A DNA stretch of 61,040 nt from Comamonadaceae bacterium (GTDB lineage: Bacteria; Pseudomonadota; Gammaproteobacteria; Burkholderiales; Burkholderiaceae_C), in contig JAAFIY010000008.1 in assembly GCA_013297985.1 (NCBI GenBank), forward strand, positions 1 to 61,040. The letters run 5' to 3'. Numbering within the stretch: position 1 is the first letter of the stretch; the number at the start of each line of letters is the position of its first letter. A model generated the notes under the pieces. It saw only the letters and a program-made list of their open reading frames with translations, ran no database searches and was not told where the DNA came from. The position numbers and the translations under genes were made by a program. Positions 31,500 to 40,059 of the stretch are shown here, piece after piece.

Positions 31500-31515
31500 G
31501 CTTGCGCGGGGCGCT

Positions 31516-32637
31516 TTAGCGCGCGGTGCGCAGCGGCATCACATGCACCTGCGCCGCGTCCAGCCCCACCTGGCGCGTTTGGCCCACGGCCAGCCCCAAG
31601 CGATCGGGCCCCGCCACCGTCAACTGCAGCGCCACCCCCGTCAAGGCCTGCAATTGCAGCGTGGCCAAGGTGATTTCACCCAAATGGCGCACCTGCGCCA
31701 CCTGCACCGCCAAATCGCCCGGCAGCGCCAGGCTGCCCAGCGCGCGCAGAGCCAGCGCATCAGACGGCAGCACCCAAGTGACGGCGCTGCCGGGTTCAAT
31801 GCGGCCCTTGTCGCGCACGGCCAGGTCCAGGTGCGCGCTACCGTCAGCGGCCGCCCAGCGCAGGGTGCCCTGGCCGGGTGCTGCAGACGGGCCCAGCCAC
31901 GTGCCCTGCAGGCGGTTTTGCAAGCCCACCAAATCTGCCACGCGGGCATTGCGCGGGGCGCGGTGAACTTGCTGCGGCGTGCCTGCCTGCAGCACCTGGC
32001 CCGCGTCCATCACCACCAGGCGGTCGGCCAGCAGGCTGGCTTCGCGCAGATCATGGGTGACCAGCACGATGGGGATGTGCAGATCACGCCGCAGATCAGC
32101 CAACAAGCCATACAGGCCCTGGCGAGTGACTTGGTCCACCGCTGAAAAAGGCTCGTCGAGCAAGAGCAGTTTCGGTTGGCGCGCCAGCGCGCGCGCCAGC
32201 GCCACCCGCTGTTGCTGGCCGCCTGAAAGCTGTGCGGGGCGGCGCTGCTGTTGATCGGCATTCAGCCCCACATGGTCTAGCCAGCGCTGGGCGTGTGCGG
32301 CGCGATCCGTCGCGCTGAGGTGCAGCAGGCTCAAAGCCACGTTGCCCACAGCGCTCAAGTGCGGCATGAGGGCGTAGTGCTGAAACACCAGGCCGACATG
32401 GCGCTGCTGAGGCGCCAGCCAGGTGCCCTGCGCGGTGTCGCACCACACTTGGCCGGCCACCTGCACCCAGCCTGACTGCGGGCGCATCAAGCCCGCCAGC
32501 AGGCGCAGCACCGATGTTTTGCCGGCGCCTGATGGCCCCACCAGCGCCAGCAGCTCGCCCGCTTCGCACGTGAAGGCGCCTGTCAGCGGCATGGGCGCCG
32601 TCTGCTCAAACTGCACTTGCAGGGCGGAGGTGTGCAT
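31516..32637 (-). CDS. modC: Molybdate ABC transporter ATP-binding protein ModC
   Basis: A 373-residue ATPase with Walker A GPSGAGKTSVLRLLAG, Q-loop FQHYALMPHL, signature LSGGQQQRVALARALA and Walker B LLLLDEPFSAVD. The C-terminal ~130 residues form a MOP-type regulatory domain (VAQVRHLGEITLATLQLQALTGVALQLTVAGPD). The ATG at 32637 lies two bases after the modB stop; a TTG at 32643 overlapping that stop is the alternative. It is the last gene of modABC and drives molybdate import. Confidence 0.93.
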   Translation of the reverse strand: MHTSALQVQFEQTAPMPLTGAFTCEAGELLALVGPSGAGKTSVLRLLAGLMRPQSGWVQVAGQVWCDTAQGTWLAPQQRHVGLVFQHYALMPHLSAVGNVALSLLHLSATDRAAHAQRWLDHVGLNADQQQRRPAQLSGGQQQRVALARALARQPKLLLLDEPFSAVDQVTRQGLYGLLADLRRDLHIPIVLVTHDLREASLLADRLVVMDAGQVLQAGTPQQVHRAPRNARVADLVGLQNRLQGTWLGPSAAPGQGTLRWAAADGSAHLDLAVRDKGRIEPGSAVTWVLPSDALALRALGSLALPGDLAVQVAQVRHLGEITLATLQLQALTGVALQLTVAGPDRLGLAVGQTRQVGLDAAQVHVMPLRTAR

Positions 32638-32639
32638 GC

Positions 32640-33305
32640 TCAACGCCGCACCGCCAGCCGCGCGGTGGCCACAAAGCTGGCCAGCACCGCCGCAAAGCTC
32701 AACACCAGCAGCAGCAGCGCCATTTGGTGCGCGGCGGCCAAGTCAAAGGCCTGCACCCGGTCATAAATGGCGATGGCCAAGGTTTTGGTTTCTCCCGGGA
32801 TGCTGCCGCCCACCATCAGCACCACGCCAAATTCACCCAGGGTATGCACAAAAGTGAGCACGCAGGCCGACGCAATGCCCGGCCAGGCCAACGGCAGTTG
32901 CACCCGCCACAGGGTTTGCCAAGCGCCCAAGCCACTCACCGCTGCGGCTTCGTCCAAGTCACGCGGAATGCTCTCAAACGCCCGCTGAATGGGCTGCACC
33001 ATAAAGGGCAGATTAAAGATGACCGACGCCAACAGCAGCCCGCCAAAGGTAAAGGTGACGCTGACGCCCCAGTGCGCCTGCAGCCATTGCCCCACCGGCG
33101 ACGCGCCACCCAGCCCCACCAGCAAGTAGTAACCCAGCACCGTGGGCGGCAGCACCAGCGGCAGCACCACCAGCGACTCCACCCACAAGCGCCCAGCCCA
33201 GCGGGTGCGCGCCAACCAGCGGCCCAAGGCCAGCCCCAGCGGCAGCAGCACGCACAGCGTGGCACCAGCCAGTTGTAGCGACAGGGTGAGGGCTTGCCAA
33301 TCCAT
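32640..33305 (-). CDS. modB: Molybdate ABC transporter permease ModB
   Basis: A 221-residue inner-membrane permease with five or six membrane segments. The ABC-coupling EAA-like loop is DEAAAVSGLGAWQTLWRVQLPLAWPGI. Other ModB features are VLPLVLPPTVLGYYLL and LGEFGVVLMVGGSIPGETKTLAIAIYD. It lies between modA and modC, 32 bases after modA, and its stop is adjacent to the modC start. Confidence 0.94.
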   Translation of the reverse strand: MDWQALTLSLQLAGATLCVLLPLGLALGRWLARTRWAGRLWVESLVVLPLVLPPTVLGYYLLVGLGGASPVGQWLQAHWGVSVTFTFGGLLLASVIFNLPFMVQPIQRAFESIPRDLDEAAAVSGLGAWQTLWRVQLPLAWPGIASACVLTFVHTLGEFGVVLMVGGSIPGETKTLAIAIYDRVQAFDLAAAHQMALLLLVLSFAAVLASFVATARLAVRR

Positions 33306-33337
33306 GAATAGAAAATCGTGCTGCTAGGCCTATGAAA

Positions 33338-34183
33338 TCAGCCTAAAGCGCTCTCAAAACCATAGCGTTTAAGCACCGCTTGTGCGGCAGGCGATGCCAA
33401 GTAGGTTTCCAAAGCCTCGGCTCCTGCCACCGCGCCCCGCAGCCGCACCATGCGCTGGCGCAGCGCCTGGTGCCACGCGGGGTTAATAGGAGCAAATTGG
33501 CTCAGTGGGCGCAGCGGCGGCGCCAGCGCGAGACTTTTGGCGACGATGCCGCCCTGGGCCGATCCGCTGGTGGCAAATTGCGCCGCCTGCGCCACGTTGT
33601 CGCCCAGCACCAGCCGGGCTTGGATGGCGTCCCACAAGCCGGCATATTGCAGCGCCTCGCGGGCGCGCTGGCCGTACGGCGCATGGGCGGGGTTGGCTAT
33701 TGCCAAGCGCTGCAAGCGGCCATCGGCTAGCGCGGCGCGCAAATCGGCCAAGCTGCCATCGGCCTTCAAAGGGGAGCCCTCGGGCACCAACAGCACCAAA
33801 TGCCCAACGGCATACACGCGCCCCCGGTCAGCGGTGCGGCCAGCGTCGGCCAGCTTGAACACCAGGGCCTCGTCGGCCGACAAAAACAAATCAAAGGGCG
33901 CACCCTGCAAAATTTGCGTGGTGAGGTTGCCTGAGGAGCCATACACCGCCCGCACCGCTGGCCGTGCTGCGCCCCCCATTGCCGAGGTCGTGAACTGGGC
34001 CAACAGTTCATCCAGCGCAAACTTTAAGTCAGCCGCTGCAGCCACCGTGACTGGGCGGCTGGCCTGCCCCTGCCCAGGCGGGGCTACCCCTGCAGCCGAC
34101 GGCTGCGCACCGGCAGCGCGCGCCAACCCAAGCACCAGGGCAGCAGCCGCGCCCTGCAACCCAAGGCGGCGCTGGCGTGTCAT
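33338..34183 (-). CDS. modA: Molybdate ABC transporter substrate-binding protein ModA
   Basis: A 281-residue periplasmic protein. A signal peptide (MTRQRRLGLQGAAAALVLGLARAAGA) and a Gly/Pro-rich spacer precede the mature domain, which opens with VTVAAAADLKFALDELLAQF, the oxyanion-binding N terminus of ModA. LTTQILQGAPFDLFLSADEAL and FESALG (C terminus) also fit. It is the first gene of modABC. The stop codon and last residues lie in an AT-richer stretch (33310-33360) resembling the dispersed repeat. Tungstate cannot be excluded as the substrate. Confidence 0.9.
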   Translation of the reverse strand: MTRQRRLGLQGAAAALVLGLARAAGAQPSAAGVAPPGQGQASRPVTVAAAADLKFALDELLAQFTTSAMGGAARPAVRAVYGSSGNLTTQILQGAPFDLFLSADEALVFKLADAGRTADRGRVYAVGHLVLLVPEGSPLKADGSLADLRAALADGRLQRLAIANPAHAPYGQRAREALQYAGLWDAIQARLVLGDNVAQAAQFATSGSAQGGIVAKSLALAPPLRPLSQFAPINPAWHQALRQRMVRLRGAVAGAEALETYLASPAAQAVLKRYGFESALG

Positions 34184-34289
34184 GGCGAAAAGTGTAGCGA
34201 CCGGGCGCTATCGGGCGCGGTGCGGCTCGGCCCAAGCGGCGCGGCCATACGCGCGGATGGGGCCTGCGTGGCGATCCGCAGGCGCAGCT

Positions 34290-34826
34290 TCAGCCCGGCT
34301 CGGCCCGTCCGACAGCCGGGGGCAGATCCGCAGCCACCCAAGACGCTTGCTCCACCACCTGCGCCAACGGCTGGGCAATGTCGACCCGCCAAACCAGCGG
34401 CTCGTCCGCACCGGGGCGCTGCAGGGTCTGGAGTTGGCTGGCGAGCAAGGCCGGCGGCATGTAGTGGCCGCCGCGGCCGCGCAGGCGCTCGGCAATCAAA
34501 CCCTCGGGGCCGTCCAAAAACACAAAGCGCAGGTGCGGGCAGATGGCGCGCAGCCGGTCGCGATAGGCACGCCGCAAGGCCGAGCAAGCCACCACCACGC
34601 CCATGGGGGACGCGCTCGCGTCAGCCAACGTGGCGCCCACACGATCTAGCCAGGGCCAGCGGTCAGCGTCGGTCAAGGGCTGGCCTGCGCGCATTTTGGC
34701 CACCGCCTCGGGCGCATGCAGGTCATCGCCATCCACGGCGGACAGGCCCAGCCGCTGGGCCAGGCCTTCGGCCACCGCGCTTTTGCCAACACCGCACACG
34801 CCCATCACCACCACGGCCAGGCGCAT
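34290..34826 (-). CDS. gntK: Gluconokinase
   Basis: A 178-residue kinase that phosphorylates D-gluconate to 6-phosphogluconate. The P-loop is MGVCGVGKSAVAEGLA at the N terminus, followed by the gluconate-binding VDGDDLHAPEAVAKMRAGQPLTDADRWPWLD and the CSALRRAYRDRLR and VFLDGPEGLIAERLRGRGGHYMP segments of the GntK family. The start at 34826 lies one base after the stop of the SDR gene, so they are coupled; the longer reading translates SDR sequence. It feeds the Entner-Doudoroff or pentose phosphate route and is the final step of the locus. Confidence 0.93.
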   Translation of the reverse strand: MRLAVVVMGVCGVGKSAVAEGLAQRLGLSAVDGDDLHAPEAVAKMRAGQPLTDADRWPWLDRVGATLADASASPMGVVVACSALRRAYRDRLRAICPHLRFVFLDGPEGLIAERLRGRGGHYMPPALLASQLQTLQRPGADEPLVWRVDIAQPLAQVVEQASWVAADLPPAVGRAEPG

Positions 34827-34827
34827 G

Positions 34828-35595
34828 TCAAAGGCCTGCGGTGATGCCGCCATCCACATACAAGATGTGGCCGTTGACAAAGCTCGACGCCTCAGAAGCC
34901 AAGAAGATCGCCGCCCCGGCCAGCTCGTGCACCTCACCCCATCGGCCCGCAGGGGTGCGCTTGGCAAGCCACGCGGTGAAGGCCTCGTCGGCCACCAGCG
35001 CTTGGGTGAGTTCCGTCTTGAAATAGCCCGGCCCCAGGCCGTTGACCTGAATGCCGTGCGGCCCCAAATCCACCGCCATGCCCTTGGTGAGCATCTTCAC
35101 TGCGCCCTTGGTCGCCGTGTAGGGCGCAATACCGGGCCGCGCCAGCTCGCTTTGCACCGAGCACACATTGATGATCTTGCCGCGCTTGCGCGCCACCATG
35201 CGCTGCGCCACCTCGCGCCCCACAAAAAACACGCTGTCGATGTTGGTCGCGGTGATGCGCCGCCAGGCGTCAATGGGAAATTCATCAAATGCGCCCCGGT
35301 GCTGCATGCCCGCGTTGTTCACCAAAATGTCAATCGGGCCTACGGTGCTTTCGATGTGGGCCACACCGGCGGCCACGGCGTCGGCGTCAGTCACGTCAAA
35401 GGCCGCTGCATCCACCCGAAAGCCTTGGGCCTCCAAGGCCGCGCGGGCCTGTTGCAGCCGCACGCTGTCCCGTGCGTTTAACACCACCCTGGCCCCGGCT
35501 GTTGCCAGTGCGCCAGCCAACGCCAAGCCAATACCCTTGCTGGAACCTGTGACCAAGGCTGTGCGGCCCGTCAAATCAAACAGTGAAGCGCTCAT
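34828..35595 (-). CDS. SDR oxidoreductase, gluconate 5-dehydrogenase (IdnO)-like
   Basis: A 255-residue classical short-chain dehydrogenase. The cofactor motif is TGSSKGIGLALA, then NNAGMQHRG, and the catalytic Ser, Tyr and Lys lie in INVCSVQSELARPGIAPYTATKGAVKML. ARPGIAPYTATKGAVKMLTKGMA and GPGYFKTELTQALV are typical of 5-keto-D-gluconate 5-reductases. AGGAG precedes the ATG at 35595. It would interconvert 5-ketogluconate and gluconate, which the coupled gluconokinase then phosphorylates. Two TTACCGGT-type operators lie 28-54 bases upstream of the start. Confidence 0.85.
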   Translation of the reverse strand: MSASLFDLTGRTALVTGSSKGIGLALAGALATAGARVVLNARDSVRLQQARAALEAQGFRVDAAAFDVTDADAVAAGVAHIESTVGPIDILVNNAGMQHRGAFDEFPIDAWRRITATNIDSVFFVGREVAQRMVARKRGKIINVCSVQSELARPGIAPYTATKGAVKMLTKGMAVDLGPHGIQVNGLGPGYFKTELTQALVADEAFTAWLAKRTPAGRWGEVHELAGAAIFLASEASSFVNGHILYVDGGITAGL

Positions 35596-35622
35596 GCAAG
35601 CTCCTGGCGGCATTCAAATTGC

Positions 35623-35634
35623 GTTACCGGTATC
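35623..35634. promoter_or_regulatory. GntR-type operator O1
   Basis: GTTACCGGTATC, a near match to the LacI-family GntR operator core GTTACCGGTAAC. It lies 28 bases upstream of the gluconate 5-dehydrogenase-like gene, with its centre 15 bases from that of O2. Confidence 0.65.
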
Positions 35635-35637
35635 TTA

Positions 35638-35649
35638 TTTACCGGTTTA
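35638..35649. promoter_or_regulatory. GntR-type operator O2
   Basis: TTTACCGGTTTA, sharing the ACCGGT core with O1 and O4. It is placed in the divergent promoter region of the SDR and hydroxyacid dehydrogenase genes. Confidence 0.55.
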
Positions 35650-35703
35650 GGCATGATTCATCATGGTTAGTACGCATACTCAGTCTTGTTGCGCAACGCA
35701 ATA

Positions 35704-35715
35704 GTTACCGATATC
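35704..35715. promoter_or_regulatory. GntR-type operator O3
   Basis: GTTACCGATATC, one half perfect and one half degenerate. It ends seven bases before the ATG of the 2-hydroxyacid dehydrogenase, a position where a repressor would block transcription or translation start. Confidence 0.55.
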
Positions 35716-35722
35716 ACACTTG

Positions 35723-36688
35723 ATGGAATCTGCTGTGCCTGCTTCAGTGAAAGACCGTCCCCACCTCCTGATGTGCGGCCCCTATCCAGCGGCGGACACG
35801 CAAGCACTCGAAGCGACCTACACCGTTCACAAGCTGTGGGAACACGTAGGTGCCGCACTGCCGCCTGAGCAAGCCGCGCAGGTGCGTGCCATTGCCACGC
35901 GGGGCGACCTGGGCGCTTCAGCCACCTTGATCGGCCAACTGCCCGCGCTTGAAATCATCAGCTGCTATGGCGTTGGCACCGACGCCATTGATTTGGCTGC
36001 AGCCCGTGCACGCGGCATTCAGGTCACCAACACGCCCGATGTGCTCACTGGCGATGTGGCCGACTTGGCGGTGGGGCTGGCACTGGCCGCCATGCGCCGA
36101 ATCCCCGCAGGCGATGCTTACGTGCGCAGCGGCGCGTGGTCCAAACAAGCCATGGGGCTGGTGACGCGGCTGCACGGCAAGCGGGTGGGCGTGGTGGGTC
36201 TGGGCCGCATTGGCCAGGCCGTGGCGCGGCGGCTTGCAGGCTTTGACGTGGAACTGGCTTACTTTGCGCGCGCCGCGCGACCCGATTGCGCTCATCGGTA
36301 TTTTTCCTCGGTCACTGAACTGGCGCGCTGGTCTGACCTTTTGGTGGTGACGCTGGCCGGTGGTCCCAGCACCAAAGACATCATCAACGCCGAGGTGCTC
36401 AACGCGCTGGGCGAGCAGGGTTGGTTGGTGAACGTGTCGCGCGGCAGTACGGTGGACGAACCGGCTTTGCTGCTGGCGCTGGAGCAAGGCCGCATTGCGG
36501 GCGCCGGGCTGGATGTGTTTTGGAACGAGCCACAGATCGATCCGCGCTTTTTGGCGCTCCACAACGTGGTACTCCAGCCCCATCACGCCAGCGCCACGGC
36601 AGAAACCCGCCAAGCCATGGGCCAGTTGGTGCGCGACAACCTGAGTGCGCACTTCGCGGGCCAAGCGCTGCTGACGCCGGTGGACTAG
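35723..36688 (+). CDS. D-isomer 2-hydroxyacid dehydrogenase, 2-ketogluconate/glyoxylate reductase-like
   Basis: A 321-residue NAD(P)-dependent 2-hydroxyacid dehydrogenase. The cofactor fold is VGVVGLGRIGQAVARRLAGFD; the catalytic Arg, Glu and His are in LVNVSRGSTVDEPALLLAL, GAGLDVFWNEPQID and LQPHHASAT. GVGTDAIDLAAARARGIQVTNTPDVLTGDVADLAVG is typical of the GhrB/2-ketogluconate reductase group. The ATG lies close to operator O3 without a clear ribosome site, so the GTG at 35735 (VPASVKDRP) may be the true start. It probably reduces 2-ketogluconate to gluconate in this locus. The idonate dehydrogenase follows after 16 bases. Confidence 0.85.
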   Translation: MESAVPASVKDRPHLLMCGPYPAADTQALEATYTVHKLWEHVGAALPPEQAAQVRAIATRGDLGASATLIGQLPALEIISCYGVGTDAIDLAAARARGIQVTNTPDVLTGDVADLAVGLALAAMRRIPAGDAYVRSGAWSKQAMGLVTRLHGKRVGVVGLGRIGQAVARRLAGFDVELAYFARAARPDCAHRYFSSVTELARWSDLLVVTLAGGPSTKDIINAEVLNALGEQGWLVNVSRGSTVDEPALLLALEQGRIAGAGLDVFWNEPQIDPRFLALHNVVLQPHHASATAETRQAMGQLVRDNLSAHFAGQALLTPVD

Positions 36689-36704
36689 AAAAGCCTCACA
36701 CGCC

Positions 36705-37811
36705 ATGATCATGTCTAGCTCAAATGCCGCTGATGACCCAGACGGCGCCCCGATGCGCCTGCGCTGCACCTGCCTGGTGATCAACGCGCCCGACGACTTG
36801 GCGCTGGTGACCCAAGAGGTGGGTGAGTTGACGCCCGGCCAGGTGCTGGTGCAGGTGGGCTACGGCGGCATTTGCGGGTCAGACCTGCACTACTTTCATG
36901 CGGGCGGCTTTGGCACGGTGCGCATCAAGCGGCCGATGATTTTGGGCCACGAAGTCGCAGGCACCGTGGCGGCTGTGGCTTCGGATGTGTCACGCGTCAA
37001 GCCCGGCGACAAGGTCGCAGTCAATCCCAGCCGCCCCTGCGGCACTTGCGTGTATTGCCTCGAAGGCCTACCCAACCAGTGCCTGGACATGCGCTTTTAT
37101 GGCAGCGCCATGCGTGACCCGCATATAGAGGGCGCGTTTCGCAATCTGCTGGTGTGCGACGCGGTGCAGTGCGAGCCGGTTGGCCCCCAGATTGCCTTGC
37201 AGCACGCGGCCTTGGCCGAGCCTTTTGCGGTAGCGCTGCATGGCGTGAGTCGTGCAGGCTCACTGTTAGGCAAACGGGTGCTGGTCTCAGGCTGCGGCCC
37301 GATTGGTGCGCTGGCTGTGGCTGCGGCGCGCGTGCATGGCGCGGCGCATGTCACGGCCGTCGACCTCACGGACGAAACCCTGGCCATTGCGCGTGCCATG
37401 GGCGCGCAGCACACCATCAACGTAGCCACCGACAGCGCCTGGGTGCAGCGCTACAGCGCCAACAAAGGCCACTTCGACGTGATGCTGGAATGCACGGGTA
37501 ATGAACGCGCACTGCGCGCCGGACTAGAGGCCATGCGCCCGCGCGGCGTGGTGGTGCAGCTTGGGCTGGGCGGCGACATCAGCATCCCGCAAAACATGGT
37601 GGTGGCCAAAGAGCTCAGCATCTGCGGCAGCTTTCGCTTCCACGCCGAATTTGCACTGGCGGTGCGCTTGATCAACGAAGGGCGCGTAGACATGCAGCCC
37701 ATGGTGACCGGCGCGTTTCCTTTGAGTCAGGCACGTGAGGCCTTCGAGCTGGCCAGTGACCGCAAGCGGGCGATGAAGGTGTTGCTGGATTTTTCAGAGT
37801 CAACGGCTTAG
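36705..37811 (+). CDS. Zinc-dependent MDR dehydrogenase, L-idonate 5-dehydrogenase (IdnD)-like
   Basis: A 368-residue medium-chain alcohol dehydrogenase. The catalytic zinc site is GYGGICGSDLHYFHAGGFG with GHEVAGTV; the structural zinc cysteines are in NPSRPCGTCVYCLEGLPNQCLDMRFYGSAM. The cofactor fold is VLVSGCGPIGALAVAAARVHGA. The DLHYFHAGGFGTVRIKRPMILGHE segment is that of L-idonate 5-dehydrogenases, which oxidise L-idonate to 5-ketogluconate. With the SDR and gluconokinase it completes an L-idonate to 6-phosphogluconate route. It is co-transcribed with the preceding dehydrogenase. Confidence 0.87.
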   Translation: MIMSSSNAADDPDGAPMRLRCTCLVINAPDDLALVTQEVGELTPGQVLVQVGYGGICGSDLHYFHAGGFGTVRIKRPMILGHEVAGTVAAVASDVSRVKPGDKVAVNPSRPCGTCVYCLEGLPNQCLDMRFYGSAMRDPHIEGAFRNLLVCDAVQCEPVGPQIALQHAALAEPFAVALHGVSRAGSLLGKRVLVSGCGPIGALAVAAARVHGAAHVTAVDLTDETLAIARAMGAQHTINVATDSAWVQRYSANKGHFDVMLECTGNERALRAGLEAMRPRGVVVQLGLGGDISIPQNMVVAKELSICGSFRFHAEFALAVRLINEGRVDMQPMVTGAFPLSQAREAFELASDRKRAMKVLLDFSESTA

Positions 37812-37833
37812 CTCACGCGCCTGCGTGGCGGCA

Positions 37834-38946
37834 TCAGGTGCTACCGCGCAACTCAATGCGATAGGGCATCAAAATCGTTTGCGGTGGCAGCGCCTGGCCA
37901 TTGCGCTTGGACTCAATGGCGCGCAACAGCAACTCACCCGCGGTGCGGCCAATGCCCGAGCAATCCACCACCACGGTGGTGATGCGCGGGTGACAGGACG
38001 CGGCCACTTCAAAGCCACCAAAACCCGCAATCGCCAAGCGCCCGGGCACTGCCCAGCCGCGCTGCTGGCATTCAGCCAAGGCGCCAAATGCGGGTGGGTC
38101 AGACACACACACCAGCGCGTCGGTGTCAGGCCAACGCTCCAGGATTTGCACCACCCCTTGCGCACCGTGCTCCATCGACACAGGCGCCTGGCCCACGCTG
38201 AGCATGCGGCCAGGGTCCAGTTTCAGACGGCGCATGGCCAGCTCATACCCACGTCGACGGTCCGCACCGCGAGCGTCGCTCTCTGGCAAGCCGCCCAGGA
38301 AAGCAATGCGCCGATAGCCCTTGGCATGCAGTTGGCGCACGAGTTGGCTCACGGCCTCGGCATTGGAAAAGCCCACGGTGTGCTCAATCGGGTCTTTAGG
38401 GGCGTCCCAGATTTCCACCACCGGTACACCTGCCGCTTTGAGCAGCTTGCGGGTGGCTGCGGTGTGGCTGCCGCCCGTGATCACCACGCCCTCGGGGCGG
38501 CGGCTGAGCATGGCGCGCAAGAGCTTTTCTTCGGCCGTGGTGCTGTAGTCGGTGTAACCCAGCAGCACCTGCAGACCACTGCCGTCCAGCGCGGCGGTCA
38601 GCCCGTGTGCCGTGTCAGAAAAATTCGAGTTGTTCAATGCCGGAATCAGGGCCGCCACAAAGCCCGAGCGCTTGCTGGAAAAGGTGCGAGCGGTTTGGTC
38701 CAGCACATAACCCATCTCATGGCAGGCCTTCAAGATGCGCTGGCGCAGCGCCTCGCTGCTGCTGCGGTTGTTGTGGCCCACGCGATTGAGCGCACGCGAT
38801 ACCGTCATTTTGGACACGCCCACATGCGCGGCCACGTCGGCCATGGTGACTTGCTGCGGGCTCGGTACCAGAGCGGGTGCCTTGGGCTTGGGCGCTCGTG
38901 GCGCTGAACGTGGCGATGAGGGCGGCGGTGGCTCGCGGGCGGGCAA
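37834..38946 (-). CDS. LacI-family regulator, GntR-like
   Basis: A 370-residue LacI/GalR regulator. The HTH is VTMADVAAHVGVSKMTVSRALNRVGHNN, followed by the hinge and the periplasmic-binding-protein-like sensor (GFVAALIPALNNSNFSDTAHGL, AFLGGLPESDARGADRRRGYE). The TTG at 38946 is chosen because AGGAG lies five bases upstream, and it gives a Pro-rich N-terminal arm. Reading further upstream would run through operator O4. Its position and the GntR-type operators make it the likely repressor of both divergent units, relieved by gluconate or a related sugar acid. Confidence 0.88.
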   Translation of the reverse strand: MPAREPPPPSSPRSAPRAPKPKAPALVPSPQQVTMADVAAHVGVSKMTVSRALNRVGHNNRSSSEALRQRILKACHEMGYVLDQTARTFSSKRSGFVAALIPALNNSNFSDTAHGLTAALDGSGLQVLLGYTDYSTTAEEKLLRAMLSRRPEGVVITGGSHTAATRKLLKAAGVPVVEIWDAPKDPIEHTVGFSNAEAVSQLVRQLHAKGYRRIAFLGGLPESDARGADRRRGYELAMRRLKLDPGRMLSVGQAPVSMEHGAQGVVQILERWPDTDALVCVSDPPAFGALAECQQRGWAVPGRLAIAGFGGFEVAASCHPRITTVVVDCSGIGRTAGELLLRAIESKRNGQALPPQTILMPYRIELRGST

Positions 38947-39036
38947 GAAAGCTCCTACAAGGGCAGCGGATGGAGGCGCAAGGGTCAGAGAAATGATAGC
39001 GGCGCGGGTCGCGGCAGAAGCGGGCGGGTATTTACT

Positions 39037-39050
39037 AGTTACCGGTAACT
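39037..39050. promoter_or_regulatory. GntR-type operator O4, perfect palindrome
   Basis: AGTTACCGGTAACT is a perfect 14-bp palindrome and matches the GntR operator consensus. It lies in the divergent gap, 90 bases upstream of the LacI-type gene and 52 bases upstream of the SMP-30 gene, so it could control both. Confidence 0.8.
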
Positions 39051-39101
39051 TATCGATGCCTACACTGACTTGGCACTCGTCTTTCTTCCCCCCACTGGCC
39101 C

Positions 39102-40025
39102 ATGTCCTCCGCTGAAGTTCTTGATCCACGCTTTGCCGCCGTCGCCCAGGGTTGCGGCGCCTTGGAGCGCTTGGCCACAGGTGCGATTTGGAGCGAAGGG
39201 CCGGTGTGGTTGCGCAGCAGCGGCGAGCTGCTGTGGAGCGACATCCCCAACGATCGCATGCTGTGCTGGCACCCGCAACGCGGCCTGCGCGTCTGGCGCG
39301 AACGGGTGGACTTCACCAACGGCCATGTGCTGGATCGTGATGGCTCGCTGCTGCACTGTTCACACGGCAAACGGGCCATCATCCGCACACGCTTGAATGC
39401 CGCCGGGCAGGCCAGTAGCGACACCGTGGTGGTGGATCGCTATCAAGGTCGGCGCTTGAATTCACCCAATGATGTGGTGGTCAAAAGCGACGGCAGCATT
39501 TGGTTCACCGACCCGCCCTACGGCATCTTGTCCGACCGAGAGGGCCACAAGGCAGACCAAGAGCTGCCCAACTGCTATCTTTTTAGATATGACCCCGCCC
39601 ACCACAGCCTGCGCATCGCCAGCGATTTTGTGCAAGAGCCCAACGGCCTGGCCTTCTCACCCGACGAATCGGTGCTGTATGTCAGCGACACCTCGGCTGC
39701 GCTGCGCAGCGACGGCGGCGGCCACCACCACATCGTGGCCTTTGATGTAGTGGGGGGCCAAGAACTGGCCCATCCGCGCGTGTTTGCGGTGATTCAGCCC
39801 GGCTTGGCCGACGGCTTTCGGGTGGATGTGCATGGCTTTGTCTACACCAGCAGCGAAGACAGCGTGCAGGTCTACCACCCCGACGGCACGCGCGTGGGCC
39901 GTATCCCGGTGCCCGAGAAGGTGGGCAACCTGGTGTTTGGTGGCAACGCGGGCAATGAGCTCTTTATTTGCGCCAGCAGCTCGCTGTACCGCATCGTGCT
40001 CAACACCCGGGGGGCCACGGCATGA
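39102..40025 (+). CDS. SMP-30/gluconolactonase family lactonase
   Basis: A 307-residue beta-propeller of the SMP-30/regucalcin family, divalent-metal lactonases. Metal ligands are suggested by the conserved EGPVW (Glu), LNSPNDVVVKSDGSIWFTDPPYG (Asn) and EPNGLAFSPDESVLYVSDT (Asn, Asp). FTNGHVLDRDGSLLHCSHGKRAI is typical. No signal peptide is seen, so it hydrolyses an aldonolactone in the cytoplasm. It opens the plus-strand unit leading to the ABC transporter and is preceded by operator O4. Confidence 0.9.
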   Translation: MSSAEVLDPRFAAVAQGCGALERLATGAIWSEGPVWLRSSGELLWSDIPNDRMLCWHPQRGLRVWRERVDFTNGHVLDRDGSLLHCSHGKRAIIRTRLNAAGQASSDTVVVDRYQGRRLNSPNDVVVKSDGSIWFTDPPYGILSDREGHKADQELPNCYLFRYDPAHHSLRIASDFVQEPNGLAFSPDESVLYVSDTSAALRSDGGGHHHIVAFDVVGGQELAHPRVFAVIQPGLADGFRVDVHGFVYTSSEDSVQVYHPDGTRVGRIPVPEKVGNLVFGGNAGNELFICASSSLYRIVLNTRGATA

Positions 40026-40059
40026 GGCAGCCCGCCGCCGTGCAGCCTCACACACCGTG

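Noticed and set aside
39826..40059. Upstream extension of the b561-like frame
   Set aside because: It overlaps the SMP-30 gene in another frame; the Met at 40060 starts the first membrane helix.
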